A stretch of DNA of 64,000 nucleotides from Elizabethkingia bruuniana. GTDB taxonomy: Bacteria > Bacteroidota > Bacteroidia > Flavobacteriales > Weeksellaceae. Where the stretch lies: assembly GCF_002024805.1 (NCBI RefSeq), contig NZ_CP014337.1, positions 2,542,001 to 2,606,000 on the forward strand. The letters run 5' to 3'. The notes under the pieces were generated by a model, which saw only the letters and a list, made by a program, of their open reading frames with translations, was not told the origin of the DNA and searched no databases. Of this stretch, positions 16,731 to 26,682 are shown one piece after another (the stretch's first letter is position 1; each line of letters starts with the position of its first letter). The position numbers were made by a program, and so were the translations under genes.

Positions 16731-17597
16731 CTAATTATACAAAGTACCGGCATTTAGTATAGGCTGTGCAGCCTTTTCCCCACAAAGTACAACCATAAGA
16801 TTGCTTACCATAGCGGCTTTTCTTTCGTCATCCAACTCTACTATATTTTCTTCCGATAATTTTTTCAAGGCCATATCTACCATCCCGACAGCCCCTTCTA
16901 CAATCTTAGCCCTTGCTGCTACAATTGCCGTAGCCTGCTGGCGTTGAAGCATAGCTCCTGCAATTTCAGAGGCATAAGCCAAGTGGCTAATTCTGGCCTC
17001 CTGAATTACAATTCCTGCTTTTGAAAGTCTGTCTGTAAGTTCCTGCTCCAGGATCTGATTAATTTTATCTCCACCTTCTCTTAAGGTTATCGGTGCATGA
17101 TCATCCTCAAGATTATCATAAGGAAAGCTCATCGCTAAATGACGAACTGCTGCTTCACTCTGCATTTTTACAAAATCAGTATAACGCTCCACCTCAAAGG
17201 CAGCTTTATAGGTATCTCCTACTTTCCAAACGATAACAACTCCTATCTCAATAGGATTTCCCATTTTATCATTTACTTTTAGTGTTTGCCCCTGAAGATT
17301 CTCTGAACGAAGACTCATTCTTTGTGAAGAATAAAGAGGGTTGATGAAGAACAATCCGTTCTCTTTAACAGTTCCTACATACTTCCCGAAGAAGTTAAGC
17401 ACTCTGGAGTGGTTAGGTTGGATAATCATAAGACCTTTCATAAAAAATATTGCAAGAATAAAACACAATACCCCCATAACAGACAAGAAAGGATTATACT
17501 GCATTCCTGTAAAGAACAGAGCAACAGCACCAAATAGTAATAAGATACTTATAAGTAATGCCACATAACCAGACATTGGTTTCAGATTTTTTTCCAT
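16731..17597 (-). CDS. SPFH/band-7 domain membrane protein
   Basis: 288 residues. Two hydrophobic segments near the N-terminus (about 10-30 and 33-55) precede a band-7/SPFH domain (about 57-260) with the characteristic IQPNHSRVLNFFGKYVGTV, NGLFFINPLYS and EVERYTDFVKMQSEAAVR stretches, and the alanine-rich helix GAMLQRQQATAIVAARA. SPFH proteins form membrane-associated oligomers (flotillin/HflK-like); the specific role is unknown. The promoter region contains TATCTTTA, one base from the -7 consensus. It is the first gene of a two-gene unit with the Arc-type gene. Confidence 0.9.
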   Translation of the reverse strand: MEKNLKPMSGYVALLISILLLFGAVALFFTGMQYNPFLSVMGVLCFILAIFFMKGLMIIQPNHSRVLNFFGKYVGTVKENGLFFINPLYSSQRMSLRSENLQGQTLKVNDKMGNPIEIGVVIVWKVGDTYKAAFEVERYTDFVKMQSEAAVRHLAMSFPYDNLEDDHAPITLREGGDKINQILEQELTDRLSKAGIVIQEARISHLAYASEIAGAMLQRQQATAIVAARAKIVEGAVGMVDMALKKLSEENIVELDDERKAAMVSNLMVVLCGEKAAQPILNAGTLYN

Positions 17598-17785
17598 ATT
17601 GATATTAATTTGATATCATAAAGATATGAAATTAATAATACAAAAAAGCAATAAATTTATTTTCCAGTTAAAAGTCACTATAATTGGAAATATGAATAAA
17701 ATCAGGTTAAGCTATTTTAATGTGCCACTACCAGGAATATTCCTAATTTTAGATGCGAAAGCACAACCCACTAAAATTACTATAT

Positions 17786-18400
17786 ATGCGCATAAATCGA
17801 CTTTTTCTAATTATCCTTACCGGCTATCTAAGTTCTTGTAGCAACAATGACAATCGAGATGGTGGTGACAATACTAAACCGCCAATAACAATAGCAAAAA
17901 AAACATACACTTATCAGTTTAATAACAGCTATAAAATTGAAAACGGAGTTTCTTTAAAAGGCCCCAAAGGAACAGAAACATCAGTTGATGCTAGTATGTT
18001 AAACCAATATTGGTTTTCAGTGGATACTTCGGATGATAAACTTGTTGTTGATTACAAAAAAGATTCTCTGTTTGTTATAAATGGTAAATCGAAACTAGCC
18101 TATAAAATTAAAGCAAAACAAGATTCTATATTTCTTGAGGGGACTAAACCAGAATTCTTTGGATTACATACTTCTGATAAAACTGGGCTTACTATTTACA
18201 AAAGAGTTATAGTCTACCACAGAGCTCCGAGGGAAAATGACAATTCCTCTTTATACAGCAGAAGCGGTCTTAATTTCGGAAGAACTTCTCAGCAAGAAGT
18301 ATCAAAAACATCTCCTTTCAAAACTCCTTCAGAAATGGTTTCAGCTCAGGATTTTTTAATATGGGCCAATCTTAGTTATTCCTATAAAGAAATCAAATAA
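17786..18400 (+). CDS. Hypothetical lipoprotein
   Basis: 204 residues from the ATG at 17786; an in-frame ATG 33 bp earlier would put 11 polar residues before the signal peptide, so the downstream start is preferred. MRINRLFLIILTGYLSSCSN is a lipoprotein signal with lipobox LSSC (Cys18), followed by an Asn/Asp-rich tether. The body (KTYTYQFNNSYKIENGVSL and onward) is mostly beta-strand-like with no family I recognise. It is likely anchored in the outer or inner membrane. It is monocistronic and ends at a strong convergent terminator (18421-18446). Confidence 0.7.
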   Translation: MRINRLFLIILTGYLSSCSNNDNRDGGDNTKPPITIAKKTYTYQFNNSYKIENGVSLKGPKGTETSVDASMLNQYWFSVDTSDDKLVVDYKKDSLFVINGKSKLAYKIKAKQDSIFLEGTKPEFFGLHTSDKTGLTIYKRVIVYHRAPRENDNSSLYSRSGLNFGRTSQQEVSKTSPFKTPSEMVSAQDFLIWANLSYSYKEIK

Positions 18401-18420
18401 GAATATTTACACAAACAAAA

Positions 18421-18446
18421 AAGCCAGGAAGTATCCTGGCTTTTTA
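18421..18446. terminator. Bidirectional terminator
   Basis: AAGCCAGGA (18421-18429) pairs with TCCTGGCTT (18434-18442), loop AGTA, with A-run and T-run. It lies between the lipoprotein gene (+) and the ccsBA-type gene (-). Confidence 0.9.
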
Positions 18447-18462
18447 TTTTATTGTATTCTGA

Positions 18463-21400
18463 TTAAGGTTCAATTTCCGTTCTTTCCTCTGCTTTCTTCG
18501 ATTTATTATTAGACGAAGATTTAGCACTGTGGAGTTTTTTATATTTAAACCATGCTGCTAAACTTAGAGCAATCATGAAAGCTAAACTTAAATACACCCA
18601 TAACGGAACAGGAATTGGATCTCCTGCCGCATAGGAATGTAATCCTGAAAGATAATAATTAACCCCAAAATAGGTCATAATCATAGAGCAGAAAGCAAAC
18701 ATTGTTACTACATGGAAAGTATATCTACCTCTAAGTCCCGGTACTAAACGCATATGCAATACAAATGCATAAATAATAATCGAGATAAACGCCCATGTCT
18801 CTTTAGGATCCCAAGACCAGTAACGACCCCAGCTTTCATTGGCCCAGATACCTCCAAGGAAGTTACCTACAGTAAGCGCAAACAATCCTATTGTCAATGA
18901 CATTTCACTTACAATAGTCAATTCTTTAATCGTTTTATCATTATGCTCTTTATAGACATCAGAGCTAGTCACAATATAGAAGAATAATGTAATTACTGCA
19001 ATAATAGCCGAAAGGGCAAAGAATCCGTAACTGGATGTAATAATAGCAACGTGTACAATTAACCAGTAAGATTTAAGTACTGGTACAAGAGGGGTAATCT
19101 GTGGATCCAGCTGTGCTCCTCCATGTGCGAATCCCATCATAATAACAGCTACAAGGAAACCTGCCGCTGGTATAAGTGCATTAGAATTTCTGTACAGGAT
19201 AAGTCCTGCAGTAATTCCGACCCAAGAAATGAACATAATAGCTTCGTAACCATTACTCCATGGTGCGTGTCCGGAAACATACCAACGGCCTACAAGACCT
19301 AGGAAATGTGCAATATACCCTACAATTCCGATCCAGATAATTACATTAATTGCCTTATGAACAATTTTATTTGGTTTGAATAAATAGATGAAACCTAATA
19401 TCAGTATTAAACCACCAATCAGCGTATAAGCAATAAGGAGTTTAAAAAAAAGATTAAGATCATTCATAAACACCTCTACTTTCACCTTTGTGTCAGAAGG
19501 CATAATCTTAGAGCCCCACTTATGCTGATAGTCTTGTAACTTTACCAATTCTTTATCCGCATTAGCCCAATCTCCATTTTTTGTAGCATCCAGAACACTT
19601 GCAAAATATGGCCCCATCACTTTCTGAGACGCTTCATCTGGTTCAAATTTGTTATCTAACCATGAATGCCATGTATGGTTATTGTCATTGGGTACCGGAA
19701 CAATACGCATATACTGACCAGAAAGAATTCCGTTGAAAACCTGAACCTGATCATTTATTTCAATAATTCCTTTATCATACATACTCTGTTCTCCCGGTTT
19801 TTTCCGGAAAGCAGTATTATAATCTTGCTCCAGTACAAAACGAGGTTGCCCTGTAGCAGGGTCCATCGGGAAAAGGTTTAATAAAGTTGTATACTCATCT
19901 TCATTTGCCTTAGTTTTCTTAAGCAATTCATCGCCACCCTTCTTTGGAACTTTAATAAGTGGTACCTGAGTCCACATAAACGGATTAGTCGTAATAGAAA
20001 GAAACCACTGATTGGCATCCATTCCATGGAAAGAATCTTTCTTGTATAACTTTCTTAGTATATCTAAAGCGAGTGTATTAACAGGTACAATACGCCCCTC
20101 AACATTTTGTACCAAAGCATAGCCAAATTTATCAGCATGCTCTTTATTAACATTAGAATGCTGAACCACAGTTTCGGGATCCAAAACTTTAGGCTTCATA
20201 GGACCTGCAGGCTTTCCTACTTCCATTTTCTCAACATTAGGAGCTCCGTGAGTCTCCTGTCCGTGCATGTCGATCTTACCTTTACTGCTGCCGCCATCAT
20301 AGGTTTGTGCATTTACACTACCAAAAGCAAACAATAGGAATGCTACAACTACAGCTTTTTTCTTGCTAATATCTTTCAACATTTTGTTTAGTTGCCAGAA
20401 ACGAGTTCCTTTCCAGAACAATGAAACAAAGAGTCCAAGGAATAAGAAAGTATATCCTACATAAGTAATGTTGGTTCCCCAGAAATCGTGGTTTACAGAA
20501 AGGTGAGTTCCTTTTCTGTCCGGATCAAATCCTGCCTGGAAGAAACGATATCCACCGTGATTAAGAACGTGGTTCATATAGATTTTATACGGTGTTTGTT
20601 TTCCGTTTTCTATAATCTGTATATGAGATTCGTATGCAGATGGGGAATTACTTCCTGGATAAGTTTCCATTACAAATTTATCAAGCTTCAGAGAGAATGG
20701 TGTCTGTAAAACTTTAGGACCAAATCCTAACATAATGTTTTTACCATCTACCATAATCTGTTTAGCCATATTAGGATTATTTTTATCAACTAATATATCA
20801 ACAGGCTGTTTTGTCTTAGGACCTTCAACCATTAATCTCAAAAGATCTGGTGTTCCCTGATCTTTTTTCTTATCACCTTCATATTCTATAAGCTTCCCTT
20901 TCTTCACACCTTCAGGTACAACTAATTTTAAATCACCAATTGTATATAAACTTCTTAGCTTTAGGGAATCTAGTGCATCTTTTTTAGCAACACCTGTTTT
21001 TTGCGTTGCCATCGTCATATATTGAGCATCGGATGGAGATTTGATCTGAAGGAATCCATTTTCATCATGAATTTCCACACCACCTTCAATTTTACGGTTA
21101 TAGGTAACCAACATACCATTTACGCTCTTTGCCTCACCCGGGGCAATGAATATATTTTCTCTCCCCTGGTCGTTTGTGGAAACCAGATGAAGATAATTTT
21201 TCCCGCTCTCAGAAACTACTAATGAATCTTTCTTTCTCTGGATGTAGTCCAGCGTTTTCACTGTAAACTTTTCACCTCTGAAATCATAAGTAGCATTAAA
21301 ATCATGATGCAATGGAGACATAATATAAGGTACATCTTCATAATTCAGAATATCACCTTTATCCTCTATCTGTATTTTGAAATATTGTTTTTCGCTAACG

Positions 21401-21744
21401 ATCTGGTTAGAAGTTTCACCTTCACGAATCAGCATCATTCCTTCAAAACTAATGTAACGTGTAATAGCCCCTCCAATAAAGATCAGAATAAAAGCTAAGT
21501 GAAATACCAATAGCGGCCACTTCTCTCTTCTAAAAAGTCTGTATCGCTGAATATTTCCGATAAAATTGATGATGAGAAGTAACATCACCAGTTCAAACCA
21601 TTTGGCATTATAAATTAAAGCCTTAGCCGCGGGCGTTCCATGGTCATTTTCTATAAACGTAGCTACCGCCATTGAGATAGCATAGACCAGTAACAATACT
21701 GCCATTGTTCTGGTTGAGATAAGTATATCCTGTAATTTCTTCAT
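18463..21744 (-). CDS. ccsBA: Cytochrome c biogenesis protein, ResB-CcsA fusion (system II)
   Basis: 1093 residues. The N-terminal part is ResB/CcsB-like, with membrane helices around 10-90 and a large periplasmic domain to about 440 (LNHGGYRFFQAGFDPDRKGT). The C-terminal part is CcsA with many helices and the haem-handling WWD motif WGRYWSWDPKETWAF. Between them lies a periplasmic insert preceded by a helix ending FGSVNAQTYDG. System II proteins export haem and attach it to CxxCH motifs, so this protein would mature CcoNO and CcoP encoded 2.5 kb away. The fused form and long central insert are common in Bacteroidota. A -7 element TAATTTTG lies 26 nt upstream. Confidence 0.93.
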   Translation of the reverse strand: MKKLQDILISTRTMAVLLLVYAISMAVATFIENDHGTPAAKALIYNAKWFELVMLLLIINFIGNIQRYRLFRREKWPLLVFHLAFILIFIGGAITRYISFEGMMLIREGETSNQIVSEKQYFKIQIEDKGDILNYEDVPYIMSPLHHDFNATYDFRGEKFTVKTLDYIQRKKDSLVVSESGKNYLHLVSTNDQGRENIFIAPGEAKSVNGMLVTYNRKIEGGVEIHDENGFLQIKSPSDAQYMTMATQKTGVAKKDALDSLKLRSLYTIGDLKLVVPEGVKKGKLIEYEGDKKKDQGTPDLLRLMVEGPKTKQPVDILVDKNNPNMAKQIMVDGKNIMLGFGPKVLQTPFSLKLDKFVMETYPGSNSPSAYESHIQIIENGKQTPYKIYMNHVLNHGGYRFFQAGFDPDRKGTHLSVNHDFWGTNITYVGYTFLFLGLFVSLFWKGTRFWQLNKMLKDISKKKAVVVAFLLFAFGSVNAQTYDGGSSKGKIDMHGQETHGAPNVEKMEVGKPAGPMKPKVLDPETVVQHSNVNKEHADKFGYALVQNVEGRIVPVNTLALDILRKLYKKDSFHGMDANQWFLSITTNPFMWTQVPLIKVPKKGGDELLKKTKANEDEYTTLLNLFPMDPATGQPRFVLEQDYNTAFRKKPGEQSMYDKGIIEINDQVQVFNGILSGQYMRIVPVPNDNNHTWHSWLDNKFEPDEASQKVMGPYFASVLDATKNGDWANADKELVKLQDYQHKWGSKIMPSDTKVKVEVFMNDLNLFFKLLIAYTLIGGLILILGFIYLFKPNKIVHKAINVIIWIGIVGYIAHFLGLVGRWYVSGHAPWSNGYEAIMFISWVGITAGLILYRNSNALIPAAGFLVAVIMMGFAHGGAQLDPQITPLVPVLKSYWLIVHVAIITSSYGFFALSAIIAVITLFFYIVTSSDVYKEHNDKTIKELTIVSEMSLTIGLFALTVGNFLGGIWANESWGRYWSWDPKETWAFISIIIYAFVLHMRLVPGLRGRYTFHVVTMFAFCSMIMTYFGVNYYLSGLHSYAAGDPIPVPLWVYLSLAFMIALSLAAWFKYKKLHSAKSSSNNKSKKAEERTEIEP

Positions 21745-21770
21745 TATGGGTACTCTAAAAACACATCCGG

Positions 21771-21778
21771 CAAAATTA
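21771..21778 (-). promoter_or_regulatory. -7 element of ccsBA
   Basis: Minus-strand TAATTTTG fits TAnnTTTG, 26 nt before the start codon. Confidence 0.55.
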
Positions 21779-21905
21779 CACCAAAAAAACTATTATAAGC
21801 CAACATGGAGAAAAATCATATCTATGGTTAGACACTATATTTTCTATTACCTAAATGCCTTCTTTTTACAAACAAAACAACATTAGTTTTTTTGCTATTT
21901 TATTC

Positions 21906-21913
21906 TAAATTTG
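21906..21913 (+). promoter_or_regulatory. -7 element of ftsK
   Basis: TAAATTTG, 28 nt before the ftsK ATG. The only TTTG upstream (21891) is too close for a good -33 element. Confidence 0.55.
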
Positions 21914-21941
21914 CAAAGACCTTATATAACACAGAAAAAGA

Positions 21942-24416
21942 ATGAATCAAAAGCCAGAAGTTGCTAAGACTAAGACCATTTCGAAATTAAGAATTATCTC
22001 CGGCGTAACATTCGTTTTCCTTTCCATAGTGCTTACCCTCTCTTTCATTTCTTATCTTATGAAGTGGAAGGCCGACCAAAGCCAGGCAGGGACAATGCTA
22101 GACAAGTCTATTAAATCTTCCAATATATTTGGAAAGATTGGTGACTGGTTGGGCAATTTTTTCATTTTTGAATCTATCGGAATAGCAGGTTTCATTGTTG
22201 CTTTCCTATTATTTGTTTTCGGAACGCTGATTCTGAAAAAAAATTATTTCAAGCCATGGAAAACTATTTCCCATAGTCTGTTTTTCATCTGTTGGTTGCC
22301 AATTTTCATGGGTGTTATTACAAAAGGTCAGGGTGTATTATCCGGTGTATATGGTTTCCAGATTATGGATTACCTAAATGCTATCATTGGTACTTTCGGA
22401 TTATGGATGATTCTTCTTTTAAGTATCGGACTATATTTTGTTTTAGAATTCAACCTTCGCCCGTCTAACATCAAAGCCAAAATGGATGAACTAAATGAAA
22501 ATACTTTAGGTAAATTCAAAAATAAGGTTTCGGCAATGGATAATGATTCCGACGACAATGAAGAAGAAGAACTTCCGGTTGTAGATGAAACACCAAAAGA
22601 AGTAAACCTTACACAGTCTAAAAGACCTTCTCCATTTGATAAAAAAGCTGAAGAGGCAGAAAATAAAGTTGTAGTTACAGAAGAACTGCCTAAAGCGGAA
22701 CCTGTTCATATACCTACTCCACCTCCTATTATAGAGACTCCTAATCATACTACCACTCCAATATCAACTGTTACAAGTAATGAAGTCCCTGCTCATAAAG
22801 TGACAACCACACCTGATATTGCTTTTACAGTAGAACAAAAGGAGGAAGAAGTAATAGTTCTGGACGAGGCGGATAAAAGATCTCAGAATCTGGTAGATCA
22901 GCACGGACTTTACGATCATAAATTAGACCTTGCCAAGTTCCAGATGCCTTCTGTTTCTTTGTTAAAAGATTATGGCAATGAGAATATTAACATTAATCAA
23001 GACGAACTTGAAGAAAATAAAAACCGTATTGTCGGACTTCTTAAAAACTTCAACGTTGGTATTACCGAAATAAAAGCAACCATAGGTCCTACTGTTACAC
23101 TTTATGAAATTGTACCTGAAGCAGGTATCCGTGTAGCACAGATTAAAAAACTTCAGGACGATATAGCGCTTAACCTTTCTGCGTTGGGTATCAGAATTAT
23201 TGCACCAATGCCAGGGAAAGGTACTATTGGTATCGAAGTACCTAACCAAACCCCATCTATGGTAAGTATGCGTTCGGTAATAGCTTCACCTAAATTCCAG
23301 AATACCGACATGGATCTCCCAGTTGTTTTTGGTAAAACGATTTCCAATGAGATCTTTATGGCTGATTTGGCAAAAATGCCGCACTTACTAATGGCCGGAG
23401 CAACAGGTCAAGGTAAATCTGTAGGTATCAACGCTATTCTGACATCACTTATTTACAAAAAACACCCTAGCGAACTAAAGTTTGTAATGGTTGACCCTAA
23501 GAAAGTTGAACTTTCTTTATACTCAAAAATAGAAAGACACTATTTAGCAAAATTACCGGATGGTGGCGATGCTATTATTACAGACAATGCAAAGGTTATC
23601 AATACACTGAATTCTCTTTGTATTGAAATGGACAATCGTTATGAATTGCTGAAGAATGCTTTCTGTAAAAATATTAAAGAGTACAACAAGAAGTTTACGG
23701 AAAGAAAATTAAATCCTGAAAACGGACACCGATATCTCCCTTATATTGTATTGGTTGTGGATGAATTTGCAGACCTTATTATGACTGCCGGAAAAGAAGT
23801 AGAAATGCCAATTGCCCGTCTGGCACAGCTTGCCCGTGCTATTGGTATACATCTTATTGTAGCAACGCAAAGACCATCGGTAAACGTTATTACAGGTATG
23901 ATCAAAGCCAACTTCCCTGCCCGGGCTGCCTTCAGAGTAATTTCCGGAGTTGACTCCAGAACAATTCTGGATACACCGGGGGCTGAACAGTTAGTAGGAA
24001 AAGGAGATATGCTGTACTTCAATGGAAATGACCTTATCCGTCTGCAGTGCGCATTCGTAGACACTCCTGAAGTAGAAAAAATCGCAGAATTCATCGGAGA
24101 ACAAAAAGGTTACCCGGAAGCATATCAGTTACCTGAATACTCAGGAGATGAATCTATTGTTTCTGTCGGAAGTTTTGATCCTAATGAAAAAGATGTACTT
24201 TTCGATGAGGCTGCCAAGATTGTAGTTTCTACACAGCAAGGATCAACATCTATGTTGCAACGCCAGCTGAAACTGGGGTATAATCGTGCCGGAAGAATCA
24301 TGGATCAGTTAGAAGCCTCAGGTATTGTCGGAAGCTTCAACGGAGCTAAGGCACGGGAAGTATTGATTACAGATCTGCATTCTTTGGAACAGTTTTTGGA
24401 AGAATTGCGCAAATAA
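21942..24416 (+). CDS. ftsK: DNA translocase FtsK
   Basis: 824 residues. Four membrane helices occupy about residues 20-175, then an acidic and Pro/Thr-rich linker (to about 300), then the motor: Walker A GATGQGKSVG (about 485), Walker B IVLVVDEFADLIM, the RLAQLARAIGIHLIVATQRP segment, and GVDSRTILDTPGAEQLVGKGDML. The C-terminus is the winged-helix gamma domain (STSMLQRQLKLGYNRAGRIM). FtsK pumps chromosome ends across the division septum and activates XerCD. The linker is short relative to E. coli, as is normal in this phylum. The LolA-like gene follows 25 bp later. Confidence 0.97.
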   Translation: MNQKPEVAKTKTISKLRIISGVTFVFLSIVLTLSFISYLMKWKADQSQAGTMLDKSIKSSNIFGKIGDWLGNFFIFESIGIAGFIVAFLLFVFGTLILKKNYFKPWKTISHSLFFICWLPIFMGVITKGQGVLSGVYGFQIMDYLNAIIGTFGLWMILLLSIGLYFVLEFNLRPSNIKAKMDELNENTLGKFKNKVSAMDNDSDDNEEEELPVVDETPKEVNLTQSKRPSPFDKKAEEAENKVVVTEELPKAEPVHIPTPPPIIETPNHTTTPISTVTSNEVPAHKVTTTPDIAFTVEQKEEEVIVLDEADKRSQNLVDQHGLYDHKLDLAKFQMPSVSLLKDYGNENININQDELEENKNRIVGLLKNFNVGITEIKATIGPTVTLYEIVPEAGIRVAQIKKLQDDIALNLSALGIRIIAPMPGKGTIGIEVPNQTPSMVSMRSVIASPKFQNTDMDLPVVFGKTISNEIFMADLAKMPHLLMAGATGQGKSVGINAILTSLIYKKHPSELKFVMVDPKKVELSLYSKIERHYLAKLPDGGDAIITDNAKVINTLNSLCIEMDNRYELLKNAFCKNIKEYNKKFTERKLNPENGHRYLPYIVLVVDEFADLIMTAGKEVEMPIARLAQLARAIGIHLIVATQRPSVNVITGMIKANFPARAAFRVISGVDSRTILDTPGAEQLVGKGDMLYFNGNDLIRLQCAFVDTPEVEKIAEFIGEQKGYPEAYQLPEYSGDESIVSVGSFDPNEKDVLFDEAAKIVVSTQQGSTSMLQRQLKLGYNRAGRIMDQLEASGIVGSFNGAKAREVLITDLHSLEQFLEELRK

Positions 24417-24441
24417 TCTAAAAACAAAAAAAACAGAAAAG

Positions 24442-25083
24442 ATGAAAAACCTTATAAAGAAATTATCTGTAGGAATTTTTGCTGTGGCCTTTACTATGGG
24501 TTTTGGACAAAAAATAGATGCTAATGCAAAAACTATTTTAGACGGCGTTTCTACGAATTACAAATCGAAAAAAAATAATTATTTCAAATTTGTTTACCGT
24601 AACGGAAGTGGTACAGCCGGAAAAGCAGTTACTGGTATTTTCTATTCAGCGGGGAGTAAGTACAAGCTGAATATTATGGGTACAGAACAAATCTTCGATG
24701 GTAATAAAGTATACAGTATTAGTGGTGATGATAAGGAAGTTACTATTGCAAAACCTACAGGTAGCGAAACGATGTTCTCCCCTCTTAATTATATTGACTC
24801 TTACAAAAACGGATATACAGTACAGTATATGGGTAAGAAAAACGTTGGCGGAATCAACACTGATTATATAAAAATGACTCCGGTCTCAAATAATGGGATA
24901 AAATATGTAAATTTGTTCGTCAATTCAGCTAAGAAACAATTGGTGAAATTAGAACAGTTTTCGGAGAATAATGAAGTTGCGGTAATTGAGATTTCAAAAT
25001 ATATAGAAAATCAGAACCTTTCTCCTTCAGTTTTCACTTTTAACAAAGCCAATTATAAAAATTATCTGATTACAGAATTGTAG
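24442..25083 (+). CDS. LolA-like outer-membrane lipoprotein carrier protein
   Basis: 213 residues with a signal peptide (MKNLIKKLSVGIFAVAFTMGFGQ). The mature part has the LolA pattern: AKTILDGVSTNYKSKKNNYFKF, the half-barrel strands GIFYSAGSKYKLNIMGTEQIFDGNKVYS, and SPLNYIDSYKNGYTVQYMGKK. It is expected in the periplasm, carrying lipoproteins or a related lipid cargo. It follows ftsK by 25 bp, a gene order I also recall from other Bacteroidota, so it is probably cotranscribed with ftsK. A terminator hairpin follows at 25111-25136. Confidence 0.8.
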   Translation: MKNLIKKLSVGIFAVAFTMGFGQKIDANAKTILDGVSTNYKSKKNNYFKFVYRNGSGTAGKAVTGIFYSAGSKYKLNIMGTEQIFDGNKVYSISGDDKEVTIAKPTGSETMFSPLNYIDSYKNGYTVQYMGKKNVGGINTDYIKMTPVSNNGIKYVNLFVNSAKKQLVKLEQFSENNEVAVIEISKYIENQNLSPSVFTFNKANYKNYLITEL

Positions 25084-25110
25084 TTATAATAAAATAAGCA
25101 AAGCATAAAA

Positions 25111-25136
25111 AAGTCACACAAAGATGTGGCTTTTTA
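25111..25136 (+). terminator. Terminator after the LolA-like gene
   Basis: AAGTCACA (25111-25118) pairs with TGTGGCTT (25125-25132, one G-U pair) followed by TTTTT. It covers the more upstream possible start (25126) of the next gene, which supports the later ATG at 25147. Confidence 0.7.
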
Positions 25137-25146
25137 TATAGAATAT

Positions 25147-26604
25147 ATGATAAAAAAGCTTGACCAATACATTATAAAGACCTTTTTCGGTCCTTTCCTA
25201 TTTATCTTCAGTGTCCTTTGTTTCATCTTCATTGTAAACATTATCTGGACACAGATGGGGCAGTTGGCCGGTAAAGGATTAAGTGCCTGGGAAATTTCAA
25301 AACTGCTTTTTTACATGGGGGTTACCGTTGTAAAAATGGTACTTCCACTTACCATTCTGCTTGCAGCTATTATGACTTTTGGAGACTTTGGGGAACGGTA
25401 TGAACTGGCAGCCATGAAGTCTGCGGGGATATCATTACTCCGTGTAATGAGGCCTCTGCTCATTATGGTTATTTTACTTTCTGTACTCCTCTACTTTTTC
25501 TCCAACAATATTATTCCGGACTTTCAGCGTAAAGCAAAAAATATGCTTTATAATATTGCTTCCTCCCGTCCGGCACTAAACTTTACACCTGGACAGTTTA
25601 TCGATACGGTACCGGGAATGACGATAAAATTTGATGAAATAAAGGGTGAAAACGGAGAAAATGTAACAGGTGTATTTATCCACAAAGTAGCCAACTCATA
25701 CGAAGACAATCAAACAGTAGTTGCCAAGAACGGAAAATTCGTTCAGGCTGTAGACAAACATTATCTTAAACTGATTCTGTATAACGGATATATTTTCCAG
25801 GATCAGATTGCTAATAAAGATTTTAAAGAAAGAGAAAAGCAGGCTAATCAGGCCATAAAGTTTGACTCACTTGTACAACACTTCGACGTTTCTTTACTTT
25901 TAAATAAAGCTCTGGAGGAGCAAAATATTACAGACGATTATCAGTTCCAAACTTATAATCAGATTGCCAAAACATTAAAAAAGAAAAGAAAGGATGATAA
26001 AGATGCTTTCAATACAATTTCTCAGGATATTGTAAGCCAGCAAAACGGTTATGTATCTTATATTGATAAGATTAAAACGGACAAAAAGCTGGTTAAACAA
26101 CCTTTTAAACTTGACTCTCTGAAGGGAGATAAGAAAATGGAGGCACTGTACTATGCTCACAATAAGTTGCAAGCTGCTAAAAGCGCTTATCAAATGAAGA
26201 ACGACCAGATTATAGATATTATTAAATACTACACCAAGGTCGTAATGTACCAGCAGCGTATTATTTCTTATTCCTTCACCTGCGTAATTTTCTTCCTGAT
26301 CGGTGCATCTCTTGGATCTATAATCAGAAAAGGTGGAATGGGTCTTCCTGTAATTATAGCCATTGTAATATTCATTTTATTCTATGTTATCAACCTAATG
26401 ACTGAAAACATAGCATGGAAAGGAGAAATGAATCCATATCTGGCTACATGGCTGCCCAACATGATCTTACTTCCGTTCGGTGTATGGATGACTTATAAAG
26501 CTCTAACAGATTCTCAGCTGTTCGATGCCGAAAAGTACAAAGCTTTTTTCAAGCCAATCATTGACCGTTTTTCCAAACCAAAAGAGCATAAGCGCTATCA
26601 GTAA
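25147..26604 (+). CDS. LptF/LptG-family (YjgP/YjgQ) LPS-export permease
   Basis: 485 residues from the ATG at 25147, chosen because an upstream in-frame start lies in the preceding terminator. LDQYIIKTFFGPFLFIFSVL is the standard N-terminus; three N-terminal helices, a large periplasmic beta-jellyroll-type domain (about 130-350) and three C-terminal helices (QQRIISYSFTCVIFFLIGASLGSIIRKGGMG..) complete the fold. LptF/G pull lipopolysaccharide from the inner membrane with the ATPase LptB, which is not encoded here. The periplasmic region is longer than in E. coli and includes an extra charged helical segment (KKKRKDDKDAF), as is frequent in Bacteroidota. F versus G cannot be decided by eye. Confidence 0.9.
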   Translation: MIKKLDQYIIKTFFGPFLFIFSVLCFIFIVNIIWTQMGQLAGKGLSAWEISKLLFYMGVTVVKMVLPLTILLAAIMTFGDFGERYELAAMKSAGISLLRVMRPLLIMVILLSVLLYFFSNNIIPDFQRKAKNMLYNIASSRPALNFTPGQFIDTVPGMTIKFDEIKGENGENVTGVFIHKVANSYEDNQTVVAKNGKFVQAVDKHYLKLILYNGYIFQDQIANKDFKEREKQANQAIKFDSLVQHFDVSLLLNKALEEQNITDDYQFQTYNQIAKTLKKKRKDDKDAFNTISQDIVSQQNGYVSYIDKIKTDKKLVKQPFKLDSLKGDKKMEALYYAHNKLQAAKSAYQMKNDQIIDIIKYYTKVVMYQQRIISYSFTCVIFFLIGASLGSIIRKGGMGLPVIIAIVIFILFYVINLMTENIAWKGEMNPYLATWLPNMILLPFGVWMTYKALTDSQLFDAEKYKAFFKPIIDRFSKPKEHKRYQ

Positions 26605-26682
26605 AATACAATTGGAAACAATACTTTAAAAAGCTACTTCTGATTTATTATTTCAGAAACAGCCCAATATTTATAATTCAGT

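Noticed and set aside
17626-17841. 71-codon frame before the lipoprotein at 17786
   Set aside because: It overlaps the lipoprotein start in another frame, has no recognisable domain and no promoter; treated as chance.
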